Assembly: GCA_032358255.1 (NCBI GenBank)
Contig: JAULBX010001780.1
Coordinates: 88,927-152,926 of the forward strand
Source of the DNA: Heterotrichella gracilis
Taxonomy: Eukaryota > Sar > Xanthophyceae > Tribonematales > Xanthonemataceae
Direction: 5' to 3'
Length of the DNA stretch: 64,000 bases
The notes under the pieces are model-generated. The model had not been told where the DNA came from. It saw only the letters and a list, made by a program, of their open reading frames with translations, and searched no databases. This document shows, one piece after another, positions 1 to 13,053 of the stretch (the first letter of the stretch is position 1; each line of letters begins with the position of its first letter). Both the position numbers and the translations under genes were made by a program.

Positions 1-32
1 CCCTTTTGACACCCCCCACCGCCCCCCCGCAG

Positions 33-221
33 GTCCAAAACGGCGACATCATCGACATCGACATCGTCAACCGCACCATGAACGTGCTGCTCAGCGAGGA
101 GGAGCTGGCCAGCCGGGCCGCCGCCTGGTCGCCCCCGCCCCTCAAGGCCTCCAAGGGCACGCTGTACAAGTACATTAAGTGCGTGTCGTCGGCCTCCAAG
201 GGCTGCGTTACCGACCTGTAA
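33..221 (+). CDS. Dihydroxy-acid dehydratase, C-terminal exon (partial)
   Basis: Last exon of an IlvD/Edd-family dihydroxy-acid dehydratase, the Fe-S enzyme that dehydrates dihydroxy acids in plastid valine and isoleucine synthesis. A pyrimidine-rich acceptor ends in CAG at 30-32. The exon then reads about 62 residues to TAA at 219-221. Recognition rests on the conserved C-terminus: NGDIIDIDI, then [13 protein letters not shown], then the GTLYKYIK segment and a final GCVTDL. This is where the family normally ends, so the stop looks genuine. The active-site and cluster-binding parts lie upstream of the window. A TGTAA at 916-920 is a possible but distant polyadenylation signal. Seen: sequence and frame. 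Known: family C-terminus. Inferred: plastid location. Confidence 0.9.
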   Translation, partial: VQNGDIIDIDIVNRTMNVLLSEEELASRAAAWSPPPLKASKGTLYKYIKCVSSASKGCVTDL

Positions 222-1248
222 GGGTTGGGGTTTAGGGTTTGGAGGATGTGGCCGCCCACTGCTGCGGTGTTGGCGTCTGGTTGTGGGCACGGGTGGGTGC
301 GTGCGGGGGTGGGGGATGGCAGCCGGGCTGGAGTGCTGTGCCTGTGGAAGCTGCTGGATCCAGAGAGTCTCAGTGGGTTGGAAGGCATTGGCACTGCAAA
401 TGGATCCAGGCAGCGGGTTTGTGGGTGCTGGGCAGCTGTGGGGACTGTTTTGCTGTAGAGGGCTGTGGCAATGCCAGGTGTGTAGGCATGTAGACATGTT
501 TGTCCAGGACTGCTAGACTCAGACAGCTAGTGTCAGGATTTTAGGGGCTCTCTTTTTGGAAATTATTTCGCCGCCGTGACTTGTGTGTTTATGTGGGTTG
601 GTGCCGCGGTTTTGACGCACTCACTTGACAACCGTACACAACATCGTCAAAACAGCCCAAATATCCTGCATGGCATGCAATCCTTGCTCTATTTTGTCAC
701 CACTTGCCAGCACTGCACTAGGGGCGAGGTTTCCAGGACTCACAGACCTGTGTGAAAGGCGGGGTCATTGCACGCCTGAAAGGACAAAAGCTTTATCCAA
801 GAACCTGGAGCCAGGTTTTTTGCTGGCGCTGCTATGAGAAACTGCCGTCAAGCATCAACACAAACTAGGCAGTACCCTTACAAACCACCCTAGCCCTGAC
901 AGTTTGTCAAACACGTGTAATAACTGACTCAAATTGGGGCATTGGGCAATATTTGTTCTCGCAAGTAGGGATGGTCAATGTCCCCGGGATTTGAGGTGGC
1001 CTGGTCAGCAAAAGCATTTTGGAAGAAAGCGTGCAAGCGCCACGTCAGCTGATCTTGGTGCATCCTGGATGTGCTTTCCGAGTGGCCAGCGATTCTGTCC
1101 GTAAAATCTACTGCTCATCCTGTTCGATGCAAAAGCCTTCTTTTTGCCTGCTCCCAAACCTTCGACACCTTGATAACCCAGGCGCGTTGCACTGCTCGCC
1201 ACCCTCCCTGCCTTGATTCACGTTCAGTCGTATTCAACGGGAGTCACA
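222..1248. other. Intergenic: 3' flank of dehydratase and PsbP upstream region
   Basis: No convincing gene is seen. A short telomere-like tract, ending in GGTTTAGGGTTT, lies just after the dehydratase stop at about 223-239. A TGTAA lies at 916-920. The segment immediately before 1249 should contain the PsbP promoter and 5' UTR, but I recognise no TATA box. Short ORFs here show no codon structure or family motifs. Confidence 0.5.
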
Positions 1249-2872
1249 ATGGCAGCAGCAATGAAGGCCCTGAACGTGAAGACTGCCTTCTCTGGCAGCA
1301 AGGTCGAGCTGCGCAGCAAGAGCAGCAGCAAGGCAGCTCGCGCCCCGGTGGCCGTTCGCGCACAGCAAGACCAGGTAGAAGCCTGTTTTACCTCTCTTCT
1401 GGTTATGCGCATTGCCCACCTGCAGATGTGACGGCTGCATCAACGCCCTGGCTCATGGTCTCACCTGTGCTGCATCAGGGTGTCGACCGCCGCGCTGCCC
1501 TTGGCATGTTCGCTGCCGCCGCTGCCCTGGCCACCCGCGTGGCTCCCTCCGAGGCCGCCTACGGTGACTCTGCCCGCGTGTTCGCCGGCAAGATCACGAA
1601 CAAGTCTGGTGAGCATTGGGGCGCATTGGGGTCGCTAGTACTGGAATGAAATATATCGACAAAGGAAGGGTGACAAGTTGGTTGGTTTGTGCAGGTTTCG
1701 TGCCATATGCCGCTGATGACTACGCACTGCTGCTGCCATCCCGCTGGAACCCTTCCAAGGAGAGGGACTTCCCCGGAGTGGAGCTCAGGTTGGTGCCTGG
1801 CATTGGCCAGCCCTTGGTTTACAGCATGGCAGGCCCATGCTAAGTGGGATAACAGGGACACCCATGCCTAGCCTAGATACTGGAGGCCAGGTTCAGCTGT
1901 GGGGAAGGCTTTTTCCTTAACCTTGGTTCCTTTTTGCAGGTATGAGGACAACGGTGATGCCGTGAACATGCTGTTTGTGCTCAAGCAGAAGACTGACAAG
2001 AAGAGCATCACCGACTTCGGCGCACCCGAGAAGTTCTTGAACGACGTGTCCTACCTGTTTGGCGAGACCACCTTCTACGGTACGTGGGTGGCCTGTCAGG
2101 GGGTGCCAGCTGGTTTTTGGCAAGCTTAGCCCTAAGTTAGGGCAGTAGAGGTACCGGTACCTCTCAAACTGTACCTCCTCAACCCATGTTGGTTTCCACT
2201 GTGCTTGACACACTGTGCCTCAGTGACTGCGTCAATTGAACACCAGCCATTCCAACATGGTGCCTGCTGAGCCTGACTCTCCTGCTGATGAGATGTGTGT
2301 CAAGTATCTAATGCATTGCCACCTCAACCCATGGGGGCACCTCAATGCCCATATTGCTGTGCATGACGCTGTGCTGCTGTGGCTGTGTAGGTGAGTCCAG
2401 CTCGGAGGGTGGCTTCGCCCCCAACAAGTACGCAGCCGCCTCCATCCTGGACGTGAGCACAGCAGAGAAGGGCGGAAAGACGTACTACAAGTACGAGCTG
2501 CTCACCCGCTCAGGTACGCTCACAGCCCCTGGACAGCTTGCACGGGGTCACCTTGTTGCTTGCTGGACCACACCACCACTCCCCTGGTTTTCACCTTGAT
2601 TTTACTCGGTAATCTGGTTGTGCACAGCCCAATGTATGTGAGCCACAGGAAAGGAAGGAAGGAAACCTGCAATATTTCCGGGGTAAATTTTCTGACATCT
2701 GACTCTCTCTGCTGCAGCTGACGGTGACGAGGGTGGCCGCCACCACTTGCTGTCTGCTGCCGTCAACAACGGCACCCTTTACATGTACAAGGTGCAGATC
2801 GGTGACAAGAGGTGGTTCAAGGGGGCAAACAAGGATGCCCAGACCAGCTTCGAGTCTTTCCAACTTGCTTAG
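1249..2872 (+). CDS. PSBP1: PsbP, oxygen-evolving enhancer protein 2 (6 exons)
   Basis: Thylakoid-lumen extrinsic subunit of photosystem II that stabilises the Mn/Ca/Cl water-oxidising centre. Exons: 1249-1374, 1479-1608, 1695-1788, 1940-2079, 2391-2513, 2718-2872, giving 255 residues in one frame. Residues 1-45 look like a stromal transit peptide (Ala/Ser/Lys-rich, few acids). A twin-arginine pair at 46-47, a hydrophobic run (AAAAALA) and an Ala-x-Ala-like site before AYGDSA (about residue 69) make a typical Tat-type lumen signal. The mature part has the PsbP hallmarks [47 protein letters not shown] and KRWFKGA. The length is normal for algal PsbP. The ATG is the first in frame and sits in CACAATGGC. 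Introns are short and lack boundary duplications. Confidence 0.97.
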
Positions 2873-2985
2873 GCGCACAATTTTTTCCAGCAGTTGAACA
2901 CCTTAGAGAGAAGAGTAAACCTTGAGTAAGCTGCCCATTCAGGCAGACCACCAACTTTGTTGCTGTTGTACTTCTGTACCATTAA

Positions 2986-2990
2986 TGTAA
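2986..2990 (+). terminator. TGTAA polyadenylation signal of PsbP
   Basis: TGTAA lies 114 bases after the PsbP stop, in a T-rich 3' UTR. It is the usual chlorophyte polyadenylation signal, at a typical distance. Confidence 0.7.
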
Positions 2991-4125
2991 CTTCTTTCCC
3001 CTGCAAAAAATGGCGTGTGCACAGCTGTGTTGTATGCGGCTATTGAGACCAGGCACCACCTTCCAGCATCAACCTGTGTTGATGCTGCCAAGCTGCTCGT
3101 TGGCTAGCGTGCACTGATTTTACAACAAACTGCATTGTCCTGGCAACGGCGTTGCTAGCATTTGAGATGAATGGGGCCCTGAACAGCCAAGAAGGCGCAA
3201 CAACTGCACGGCACAAAACGCCACGCTTGTTGAGTCGCTTGAGGCACCTATCACAGTGATACAGCACTGTGCACAAAAATTCGAAAAGGTTTTTAAGCTC
3301 GCGCTGAGGTTGCAGAGCGGGCTAAAAAGCAACCCAACAGACGCTTCTATCCGCCCAGAATGGCCGGCATTGCAGCGTTAGTAGCCAATGCCAGCATTGA
3401 AAGTATAAGTGGCGTCATCATTGCACTTTCAGGGCCGCAGAGAATATGGCCGCCCCAAGGCCAGTCACACTGTACCAAGTAACTTGGTGACTGGTCAGGC
3501 TCTAGGCATCAACTGCCAAAGTGGACCGGCTCGTTGTTATGTTACAATGGGGGGACAAAAAACAAAACCTCCGCACTGCCTGGGAAGGTCCAGCGCTTGG
3601 AAGTAAATATAGTCTACAGGCAGACCACCAACTTGCTGTAACAGTTGGCAGTTGCGCAACACAACACAGCGGGTACAGCTTGCTTGCTTCTCCGTATTGT
3701 GCAACACTACTGATAGCTGATGTAAGAAAGGAAAACATATGTGGGTACGCAGCATGTATTGTTGGAAAGCTTGGAAACTCACTGGCATAACAGCCTGTGA
3801 GTGGAAGGTCCACTCTGCAGGGCGGCTATAGGTACAGAGTTGAGGCTGAAGCCCTCCCTGCTTTCACGGTATGATACAATTGCAAGAGGGCCGCGAGAAA
3901 AACATATTGGACACAACAGTTGCCTTTCACCAGATGCAAAGTGCTAATAGTACACCACCACCGCGCCCTGCCAGTGCACAGCAGGACAGGTGCGGCCTCT
4001 AAGAATGGCATGCATGCGCGGCCCCAATACACCAAGGGAAGACAAAGCACTGATACAGCTAGTTTAACCCCTTGATACAGTCTTTGCTGAACGGACCAGC
4101 ACCTCCTGGTCGCCTCCCCCACCCC
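2991..4125. other. Intergenic between convergent PsbP and ATG8
   Basis: No gene recognised. The 3' UTR of ATG8 (minus strand) must lie at the right end. A minus-strand TGTAA (TTACA at 3542-3546) is the nearest candidate signal I saw. Overlapping short ORFs on both strands have no motifs and look like chance. Confidence 0.45.
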
Positions 4126-4836
<711 letters not shown>

Positions 4837-5629
4837 CGTGGAACGTTGTTTCGAAAAAAGGGGCTGCCTGGGGGGTTTAGTGGGCTCCTGAACTGGGCAA
4901 CAACCTGGGCACAAACTGGGCAACACGCCACCCTCCCTTTGAGCAGCAGCAGATGCGCAAACTCGCAGATACGTCGTGGGTTTCGTGGGCGACGGACAGC
5001 ATTGCCTGACGCAACGGTGGCTATGTGTACTGTCGAGCCCAAACCTTTTGCGGAGGTCGCCCGTGTGGGGCCACTCGGTAATCACCCCGCTTTCACTTCA
5101 CTAAAACACACCCCGCATGAACAAAGGGCGTGCACATGACTCTGGCTGAGGCCCGTTGCTGGTAAGCAGACAGCCCAGAACACCTACCCATAAGGCCAGG
5201 CCAGGTTGAAAAAAGTGCAGACTGGTGGTCGTGGCACTGGAGCTGATCGACGGCAATGTCATTGGGCATGTGTCACCGGTCGAATGTAGCCAGTTGATGG
5301 GGTCTAGACACAGCTATACGCTCGACCATTCTCCTGTTCAACCGCGAAGAAGGCGTTTTGATTTCCGTAAGTTCAAGAATGGGGCCTTTGCCCACTAGCT
5401 GGGGTCTGAAACAGCCTTGACGGACTGCATTTCTCGTTCAAAAGTTCAAACAAACAGGCTGTACTGTACCCATCATATTCGGGAGCCAAACTCTCCAGCT
5501 GTTCAGATATATATGTTTCGATACGTGGCAGACAATGAAGCACAGCAGCGCTGGGTTGTAAAGCTGCACATGCAATGAGGCCAACAGCAGGGCAGCCTCT
5601 GATTCACAACTTTTTCAAGGCTCCAAAAC
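4837..5629. promoter_or_regulatory. Shared upstream region of ATG8 (-) and ESCO/CTF7 (+)
   Basis: 793 bases separate the two divergent start codons, so both promoters should lie here. I see no clear TATA box or repeated operator-like motif. No coding exon is recognised in between. Confidence 0.4.
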
Positions 5630-7921
5630 ATGGCACAACTGCCTCCTGTGCTGATAAAGAAAAGCAACAAAGAGACGCTGGGGGTTGCGCTGAAAGCCAC
5701 CCTACAACAGCTTTGGACACCGGCTCGCTCCCAACGCCATCCAGTAACCAGTGAGTATACAATTGCACCGTACAATTGCCCATGCATGCACCTGGGTTGG
5801 GTACCACAACAGCAGCAACGCGCAGACAACAAACCCCTTGGCTTGGTGCCAGCAGGTCTCAAAGTTTGGATGCATCCCGGGGGTTGGGCAAAGCCACACG
5901 GACAGCTGGCAAGGTGCAGCCCACCACCCAACCATCCAAGAAGCAGCGGTTGGGCCTTGCAGGCCCCCAGCCACTGACGCAGATGCACCTCGACCTGGGG
6001 CAGGTGTGTGCGAGTCTGAGCGCGCAATTGGCCCATACTTACCACTGTGCCGCACACTCCCCACTGCACGCCTCCCTACTGTTGCCACCGCCCACCTGGC
6101 ATCCCGCTCTAATCGTGCACTGCTGGTTGCCTTCGTTTGCTCCATACTTGACAGCGCCATCCGCTATCACATCCAAGTTATCCCTCTGCATCCACAAGCT
6201 GTCCCTGTGCATCCTCAGGCGGACTTTTGTGTGTTTACGTGCCCCACCTGTGGCCTCATGTACACCAAGGGCACCGAGCAGGACGAGAAGTTGCATGCCA
6301 GGTATCACGCCAGGGTCACCTCGGGGGTGTTCCAGTACCAGGTACGCCCTTTTGTATGAACATTGATGCTGTACGATGGCGCCTTGTGCTCGCTTCTGCC
6401 ACTCTGAATATGTTACTCCCATGGGGCAACTCAAGTCCACCTACCTGCCTGCATATAGTTGGTGTAGGGTGTCGGGCTGTGGTGGTTCACTTACGCGTGG
6501 TTGTGCCTTAGGGGTGGAAGCGGGAGCGGGCTGTGCACCACAACATGCAGCAAGGGAAGGTGCTGCTTGTCTTGCCTGAGGATTCAGCACCACACAAGAA
6601 GAAGGTGGGGCAGGCGTTGCCTGCGCCCATGTCTGATGCCACATCTTGTTATATATATTTGCAATGCACACCAAGCTTGGCCACCTGTTGCATTAAAGAT
6701 TTATGTGGTTGTTGGTGCAGGTGAAGGAGGTGTGTGAGGCGATCGAGGAGCAGCTGGGCTTATCATCAGGGTGGCTGTTGGAGCAGGACTGGAAGGTAAA
6801 CCCCAAACCCTAACCCAAACCCTCGATAGGGTCATTGTCTCATATGCATGCATATACACTTGCATACAAGGAGCAACACTAAGGCCACCAACTTAAACCT
6901 ACCTATTCCTCCTCCTGATCTTGCTGCGGTATCTGTGCAGGTTTTCATGTTCGTCTCCCCACAGAAGCAGATCATCGGCTGCGTGATCACGCACCATGCC
7001 CGCCACGCCCACCCACTCATCCTCACAAGCCCCCCTGCCAACGACGGTGACAATGCAGCCCAAACAAGCAGCCAAGGGCGTGCTGGCGGCAAAACCAGTA
7101 CGCCTGCGACTGGCACTGAAACAGTGCCATTGACCAGTGACAGTGCAGAAATGGCGTGCCTGGAAGGGGATGCCATTGAGGCCTGTGAGCCATGCACCTC
7201 CCCACAGGCACCTCCACAAACCACACCCACAGCCACAGCCACAGCCGCAGCCACAGCCACACCCACATCCTCTGCCAAACGCCGCCAAGCCACCATCAGC
7301 CTCGCGCCCTCCCCCGCCACCCAAAACCCTGCGCTAGGGCTCCGCCAGGTTCCCAAGCGCAGGCTCCAGCAGTCTGGAGGGCCGCTCGAGTGCCCTGTGC
7401 CAGGTGGCGGCACCACGGCTGTCGACATGAGCAGGCGTGTGCGTGTGGCGTGTGGGGTGCGGCTGGTGTGGGTGACTCAGCAGCACCGGCGCAAGGGGGT
7501 GGCCACCAGATTGCTGGACTGTGCAAGGTAATTACCAAAATTACTGGTTTGCTAGGTATGTACAGACTGCTAATGTGGCTGTAATGCTGGAATGCATTTA
7601 CTTACCTAAGTTATCGTAGGTCTTGCAGTCCATGTGAGCGCAACAATTAGGTTCCATCCACTCATGGGCCCTAAAATCACCTGCAGTTGTAGCCCCCACC
7701 ATCCCACAGGTGCCACAGCGTGAAGGGTTATGCAGTGCCAGCGACCAGCCTAAACCCTAATGTATAACCGTAACCCGATCTTCATCCCTCACAGGTGCCA
7801 TAGTGTGATGGGCTATGCGGTGCCACGCGACCAGCTGGCATTCACACAACCCTCTGAGGACGGACTGAAGCTGCTGAGGGGGTACCTCTCGGGGGCGCCA
7901 CCGCTGATCATGGATGCCTAA
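5630..7921 (+). CDS. ESCO/CTF7 sister-chromatid cohesion N-acetyltransferase
   Basis: Nuclear acetyltransferase that acetylates the cohesin subunit SMC3 to establish cohesion. Exons: 5630-5750 (tentative), 5816-6003, 6219-6341, 6512-6604, 6721-6795, 6941-7527, 7795-7921, about 437 residues. A CTF7-type lead-in QMHLDLGQ precedes a C2H2 zinc finger (C111, C114, H129, H133). The GNAT core has VFMFVSPQKQIIGCVI, then CGVRLVWV and the acetyl-CoA loop QHRRKGVATRLL (about 380-392). It ends with the ESCO-type GYAVPRDQLAFTQPSEDG. Odd: about 130 low-complexity residues, including a Thr/Ala/Pro run coded at 7219-7266, interrupt the acetyltransferase domain where relatives have a short loop. The first exon and its 65-nt intron are inferred only from frame and splice signals; a NAG-NAG acceptor choice there would change one residue. 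Confidence 0.88.
7710..7760 (+). repeat. Echo of ESCO last-exon 5' boundary plus telomere-like tract
   Basis: Bases 7710-7749 repeat the first 40 bases of the real last exon (7795-7834), including the preceding CACAG, with a handful of substitutions and a one-base shift. The copy breaks directly into CCTAAACCCTAA at 7749-7760. It cannot code the rest of the exon. Confidence 0.85.
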
Positions 7922-8852
7922 GGGATTGGGTCCCGAGGAACCCAGCGCACCACCCAGCCACCAGCTGAAAATTTTGAAATGATGTACCAATGTCGAGAAT
8001 TTTGGCTGATGCAGATTGGTGCAGCATAGTCATTTACTCCACGTCATCGTGAATCTGGCATCCACAAGTGGTATTGAGGCAGGAAGGGTTTTACACCAGC
8101 TGTGCTTTGAGTGGTTGGGCCGCCAAGTGTTTCCGCATTGGCCTACATTTTTTGTTTCGTATGTCTTTCATGTGCTAGAATTAACACTTCCTATTCATTT
8201 GGAAAGGCACAACACCGTATATATTGCAGAATCCCTCAATGATACAGTCGTGCAAGGATCCTCATGAACGGACCCCCATGTCACGGACATATGTTCTGCC
8301 ATATAAAAATGAAACTGCGTGCAAACAGTGAATCTTTAGCTAAAATGGAATAACAAACGTATATGTCCCATAACTTTGCCTTTGTTTGCTTTCGTTCGCT
8401 CTCTTTTTTATTGCGTGCAATTTGTTGGGAAGATTGGGCTGATATGACGGTCACCCAGCATTGGGTGGGGGATGTACAATGGTGTAACAAAACAGTGCCA
8501 GGATAAAACTATAGGCGCCGCCCGCCAGTGCAAACTGACTACTGATGTACAGCTGGCTGTTCTGCTGGGATGCATGCACCTACTAAATATAACACAATTG
8601 CATCAATTTGATAGCTGTGTTGCTGACAAACTACTAATAGGCTAAATTACCCTCATGTGCGCGCCACATGCATTGGAGGCTTCTTTGCCGTATGATGCCA
8701 GCAGGTGTACAGATATCTCGATGTGCCATTGGTGAGCAATGCACAAACCTCGACAGCAGCTGCACCGCCACAATGTGACCACATGGGTCTGACCCAGGGG
8801 AAGACCCACGCCGTTTGATACCAGGGCCTGAAACCCCTAAGAAGTGCACACA
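7922..8852. other. Intergenic between convergent ESCO and dioxygenase genes
   Basis: No gene recognised; moderately AT-rich. Candidate polyadenylation signals are TGTAA at 8483-8487 on plus and its complement (TTACA, 8091-8095) for the minus-strand dioxygenase. Each lies several hundred bases past its stop codon. Confidence 0.4.
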
Positions 8853-11782
8853 TCACAGCCCCTCCTCCGCACGCAGTGGGACAGTGAGTTTGATGTCCTT
8901 GGTCCAGATGCCCCCCCTGTCGCCAGGGGTGGTGCCAGACCCATAGCGCTCGGCATACGCGGGGGGAAGGGGCCGGGCGCCAGGCGGGGCCAGCCACAGG
9001 CGCAGCAAGTGACGCTTTTTTGAAGGATCCTGCACCAAGACAGGACGTCGTACATATACACATCTGTATATGAATACATAAACAATGGGATGCGGATTGA
9101 ATCATATATGGAAACACGCCGTGCCACGTGGCAGGCATGATGCGGGCGCAATAAATGATGATCATTATTATAATTTCATAGTATTATGATGGGCTTAAAC
9201 TACTGTCTATCCTGCGTGGATGACTTTAACAGTAAAGTTTAACAATCAATTGTTATCAACCAACATGAGCCCCTAAACATGACCAATGGCAGCAAGCCAT
9301 GCAGCGCCTGCTGCACCCACCTGCCAGTCCTTGAAGCTCGACCTATTGTGCAGCGCTGTGTGATTGTTGACCAGCTGGATGTCGCCGGGCACCAGATTGA
9401 ACCTCATGCGCACATCATCGCGGCTGGCAATGGAGTCAAAGGCAGCAAGCGCCTGCAAATCGCAAGGCATGGGTCATTTGTGGACCTAGATTCTGCCTGG
9501 GAAGTGGCGATTTCTGTTCATATAAAGCAGCAGTATTTGTGATCACAGTGGGCATGATGGCACATGCAGTCGTTGAAAGATGGGGTGAAACTAATCGCAT
9601 GGTGCTTACATAGTGCCTGTGTGCGCCTGCAATGATTGCCTCCCATGCGCATGCAATATTTTGCAAGGCAAGCTGAAAATTCAGAGATAATATATCTTAC
9701 AGGGGTAAAAATCACACATGTTGCCCTCACCTGCGCCTGCTGCGGTGTGATGCACGGCACCTCCTGCAGCCGCTGACCGGCCTTATTTAAGATGTAGGGT
9801 TTAGGGTTTCATTTGGCCCCACCTGCGCCTGCTGCGGTGTGATACGCGGCACCTCCTGCAGGCGCTGGCCAGTGGCAATAAAGTTGGGCTCGTAATTCAC
9901 GCTCAGCAGGCCCTGCAAACATGTGAATAAGTAATTAAATAGGTAAATGAACATGTATTTAAAACAATAAAAATTATCTACCCACTCACAACTGACATCA
10001 AAAAGGATATAAACAAGCTTGGAAGGCAGGTTTGGTGACTGTCATTAAATAGGATCTTAACAACCTTGAAAACAGGGATGGTGTCACAGGGCAGCTTTCC
10101 ATCCAAATGTACTTTTCTTGCTATTGAAAACCACACAAGGGCTTTGCTAGGGTTTTCAAGCAAAAAATTAAACCCTAATCACCCGTCACTGCCACAGCAA
10201 GGGGCCTTACATCATGGTAGTTGAAGACAGGGATGACGGCGTAGGGCAGCTTGCCATCCGGGATCTCGTTCTTGCGGTCCAGGTAGAAGGGTTGCGCTAG
10301 GGTTTTCACCGCCTTGGGGTGTGTGCGCAGCAGCTCGTTGTGCACTGTGTGCGAGGAGCACCACTCGCTCTGCCCCCCCTCCTTGGCGGTCTTGAGGCAT
10401 AGCAGGACTGGAGGGAGGGGGTAAATAAATAATAGTAAGTAATCAAGTAATACATAAGCAATGAGAAAAATCAAAGGGTGGGAGGCATGAATGATGACCA
10501 AGTGAGGCAGCTTGGTCGGATCAGATGCGGCATTGGTATGCGCGTGGCATGCTGGTTTCATATTTCAGAGGCTTTGCGGCAGCAGGCAGGTTGTGAACTG
10601 TATAGCAATGGCAGTGCCGCAGCCTTGTCATGCAGATTGGTGACCAGATATATGCCAATGCCTGCAATGCATGGCCACAAGCCAAGCCACATCAGCCTGG
10701 TCACGTGCAGGGAGGGGTGGAGCCCTGCACCATGCAGAGACCAAAGCCCTCAGTAGGGCCTGCAGTGGGGCAGGAGATACCTGCACCATACATCGCCGCC
10801 ATTCCCGCCCCTGCAACCCGCGTGCATTGCAAGTGGCAACGCGCACAAAGTGACACATTTGTTGGCACGCACCCACGACATCTGCCTCGTCCGTGTGCCA
10901 CGGCTGGGCCAGGGTGGTGCCGTAGAGTCTGGTGAATGGGCTGTTGGGGTCAAAGCCAATGTCCTGGAGGTACGGGGCGATTAGGGTTCAGGGGTTGGAT
11001 TAGGGCCACGGGGTTCTGGGGTAGATGCAACCTGCTAGAGATTGGGGGTTTACTCCCAGGGAGCAAACTGGATGGACGGTACTCACCTTGACATGGCCCA
11101 GCAGGTGGCCGCGCGCGTTCTGCGGCACCGCCCTGCCCCAGTGCAGCCCCAGCCCCCAGTAGGCGATGGCGGTGCGCTCAAGGTCCCAGCACCCCACCGG
11201 CAGACCCCGCAGCACAGCGAAGCCCTTCCCCTCCAGCACCTCATTAATGACGCTGGCCAGGCGGGGGCCCAGGGAGGGGAGGGGGAAATCAGCGGCTGTC
11301 AGCACCTGTGTGGGGTTGCAGCTATATTATTTACCATTTAATCGCACGTATATAGAGTCCCATACTTAATGGCATCTAATCTAAATGCGTGAGGCAATGA
11401 CATCTCATTTTCGTATCATGATTTATGTGCAAGCTTTTTCATTGTGCCCAGTGTTCCGGAATTCCGTGTGCGTGCGTATGGCCCCATGGGCACATACTTT
11501 GCAACCGGAAACGAATGGTACCCCGTAAACCACCCCCCACAAAAAGGGTACACACACGATGCCTACTGTTTTAAACCCGCATCTGGATCTGAATCCTACG
11601 CATATTGCATGCGCACACCCACCTGCAGGTTGTTGTGCTGCTGCCTAGCAATGACGCCCTCCACCGCAACCTCTATCTCTGAGATGTCCTGTGCAGTGAA
11701 GGTGTAGGTCCACAGGGAGGGGTCCTGGAGCTGTGAGGAGTACCACACAGAAGGGCCTGACACGGGGTTGAAGGGCTCCACC
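8853..11782 (-). CDS. TauD/TfdA-family Fe(II)/2-oxoglutarate dioxygenase (5' exon missing)
   Basis: Member of the TauD/TfdA-like (clavaminate-synthase-like) non-heme iron oxygenases; the substrate cannot be told from sequence. Exons in coding order: 11782-11623, 11305-11087, 10963-10873, 10407-10211, 9912-9823, 9452-9321, 9029-8853, giving at least 354 residues. The iron site is visible as HTD in PWHTDEADVV (exon at 10873-10963), with a distal His in NNHTALHNR and the 2-oxoglutarate-binding Arg region in RHLLRLWLAP. Other family landmarks: GFAVLRGLP, FTRLYGTTLAQ, VHNELLRTHP, LVPGDIQLVNNH. The first recognised exon begins with a split codon and has no ATG, so a short upstream exon exists between about 11790 and 13000 that I could not identify. 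TGA is at 8853-8855. Confidence 0.88.
9728..9809 (-). repeat. Echo of dioxygenase exon 5 3' boundary plus telomere-like tract
   Basis: 9728-9780 repeats the donor end of the exon at 9823-9912, including its CAG|GT boundary, with about six differences. TAGGGTTTAGGGTTT (9795-9809) lies between the copy and the real exon. Same orientation as the exon. Confidence 0.85.
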
Positions 11783-13053
11783 CTGCAGTGGCAGTAACCT
11801 CATATCAATTGAACATCATTTGCTTGTGTACGAAGCCGTGTGTGACAGTATCTGGACTGTGGTTATGGTCCTTGCTGGAAAGTACTGTTGTACACATGTA
11901 CAGGTGGATTGCAGTGCCAAGTCTGAACTGGAGTGTGGTGTGTGTTGTAGGAGTCAGGGTGGCCCACCCACAGTCTTTCTGATCATGATAGACCTCCACA
12001 AATAGTAATGTAGGGCCTCACAAGGTTTGGTTGCCAGGTTTTGAAACCACCTTCCTACAGGATAACATCAGTTTTGGCACCTTTCTGCTGGAGGAGATGA
12101 TTGCCTAGGTTGCTTGATAATAGGTCCCATGTCTCAAGGGTTCAGTGGGATTAGTGGGATGCTACGGGCGTAGATGGGTCACGCTGTTGGAAGGCTTGTA
12201 GCTGTTGCGTTATTGGGACAGGCTCTGCGCAGGTGCCACTTAGTAACGGGGAAGGCATGCCGTGGGATGGGTGTTTCAAAGAGTGAGCCACTAGAACCAC
12301 TTTGCAACGCACAAGTGCACAGTCCTTCTGGAGGGTTGCCTCAAGCTGTGTTTTCCTCCTGCTATTTTGGTGCCTTGTCGTTTGTCACGCCACGCTTGCG
12401 GCGTGGATACGTCGCTACGCTGCCGACTTCCATTGCGCTGTGTGAGTTGAGCTGCGCTGTGAACCTCCCTCACAATATCTGGGTAAGCCGAAGCGGCAAA
12501 CAAGGGGCACCATACAAAACACAGACACATCGCGTGATAAGGCGACAGTTTGGTGCGTCCTAGGAGAGCATCGACTGTGCAAGGTGGCCATCGCCTGTGC
12601 AACCAATCGGGACCAGGTAGTGCATGCATGCATGTCTGCTGACACTGAATGGGAGACCTCCGAGGTGGTCCAAAGCGCGCAAAATGGTCACTCGACCATT
12701 TATCGACTGAAAACCATCCTAATTGCAACTGGGTCCCTGTTTAATTCCAGCAACCTTCTCCATTCCTCCTCATCTGCTGACCTTGACTGGGTTGCACCCA
12801 CACACCATATGGCACACGGTTGTCATGGTCATGCCAGCCGCCATGTGGATACATATCACAGGATATCTTCCACTTAATGTTGAGTATATCCTGCGTGGTG
12901 TATAGGGACAGTACGCACTTGAGTCTTTTACTGTGACCAGTTGTTGTAACGCAGCATGCATACGGCATGTGCCACTTTCCTGGCACATATTCTCCAAGGA
13001 ATGGCGGCTAGCGTTGCCCATGCGCTCACCTCTTTTACCTCTGTGCAGCCAAA
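11783..13053. promoter_or_regulatory. Shared upstream region of dioxygenase (-) and AUX1-like (+)
   Basis: Must hold the unidentified first exon of the dioxygenase. A CTGTGCAG acceptor ends just five bases before the AUX1-like ATG, so that gene probably has a 5' UTR intron here. No other gene recognised. Confidence 0.45.
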
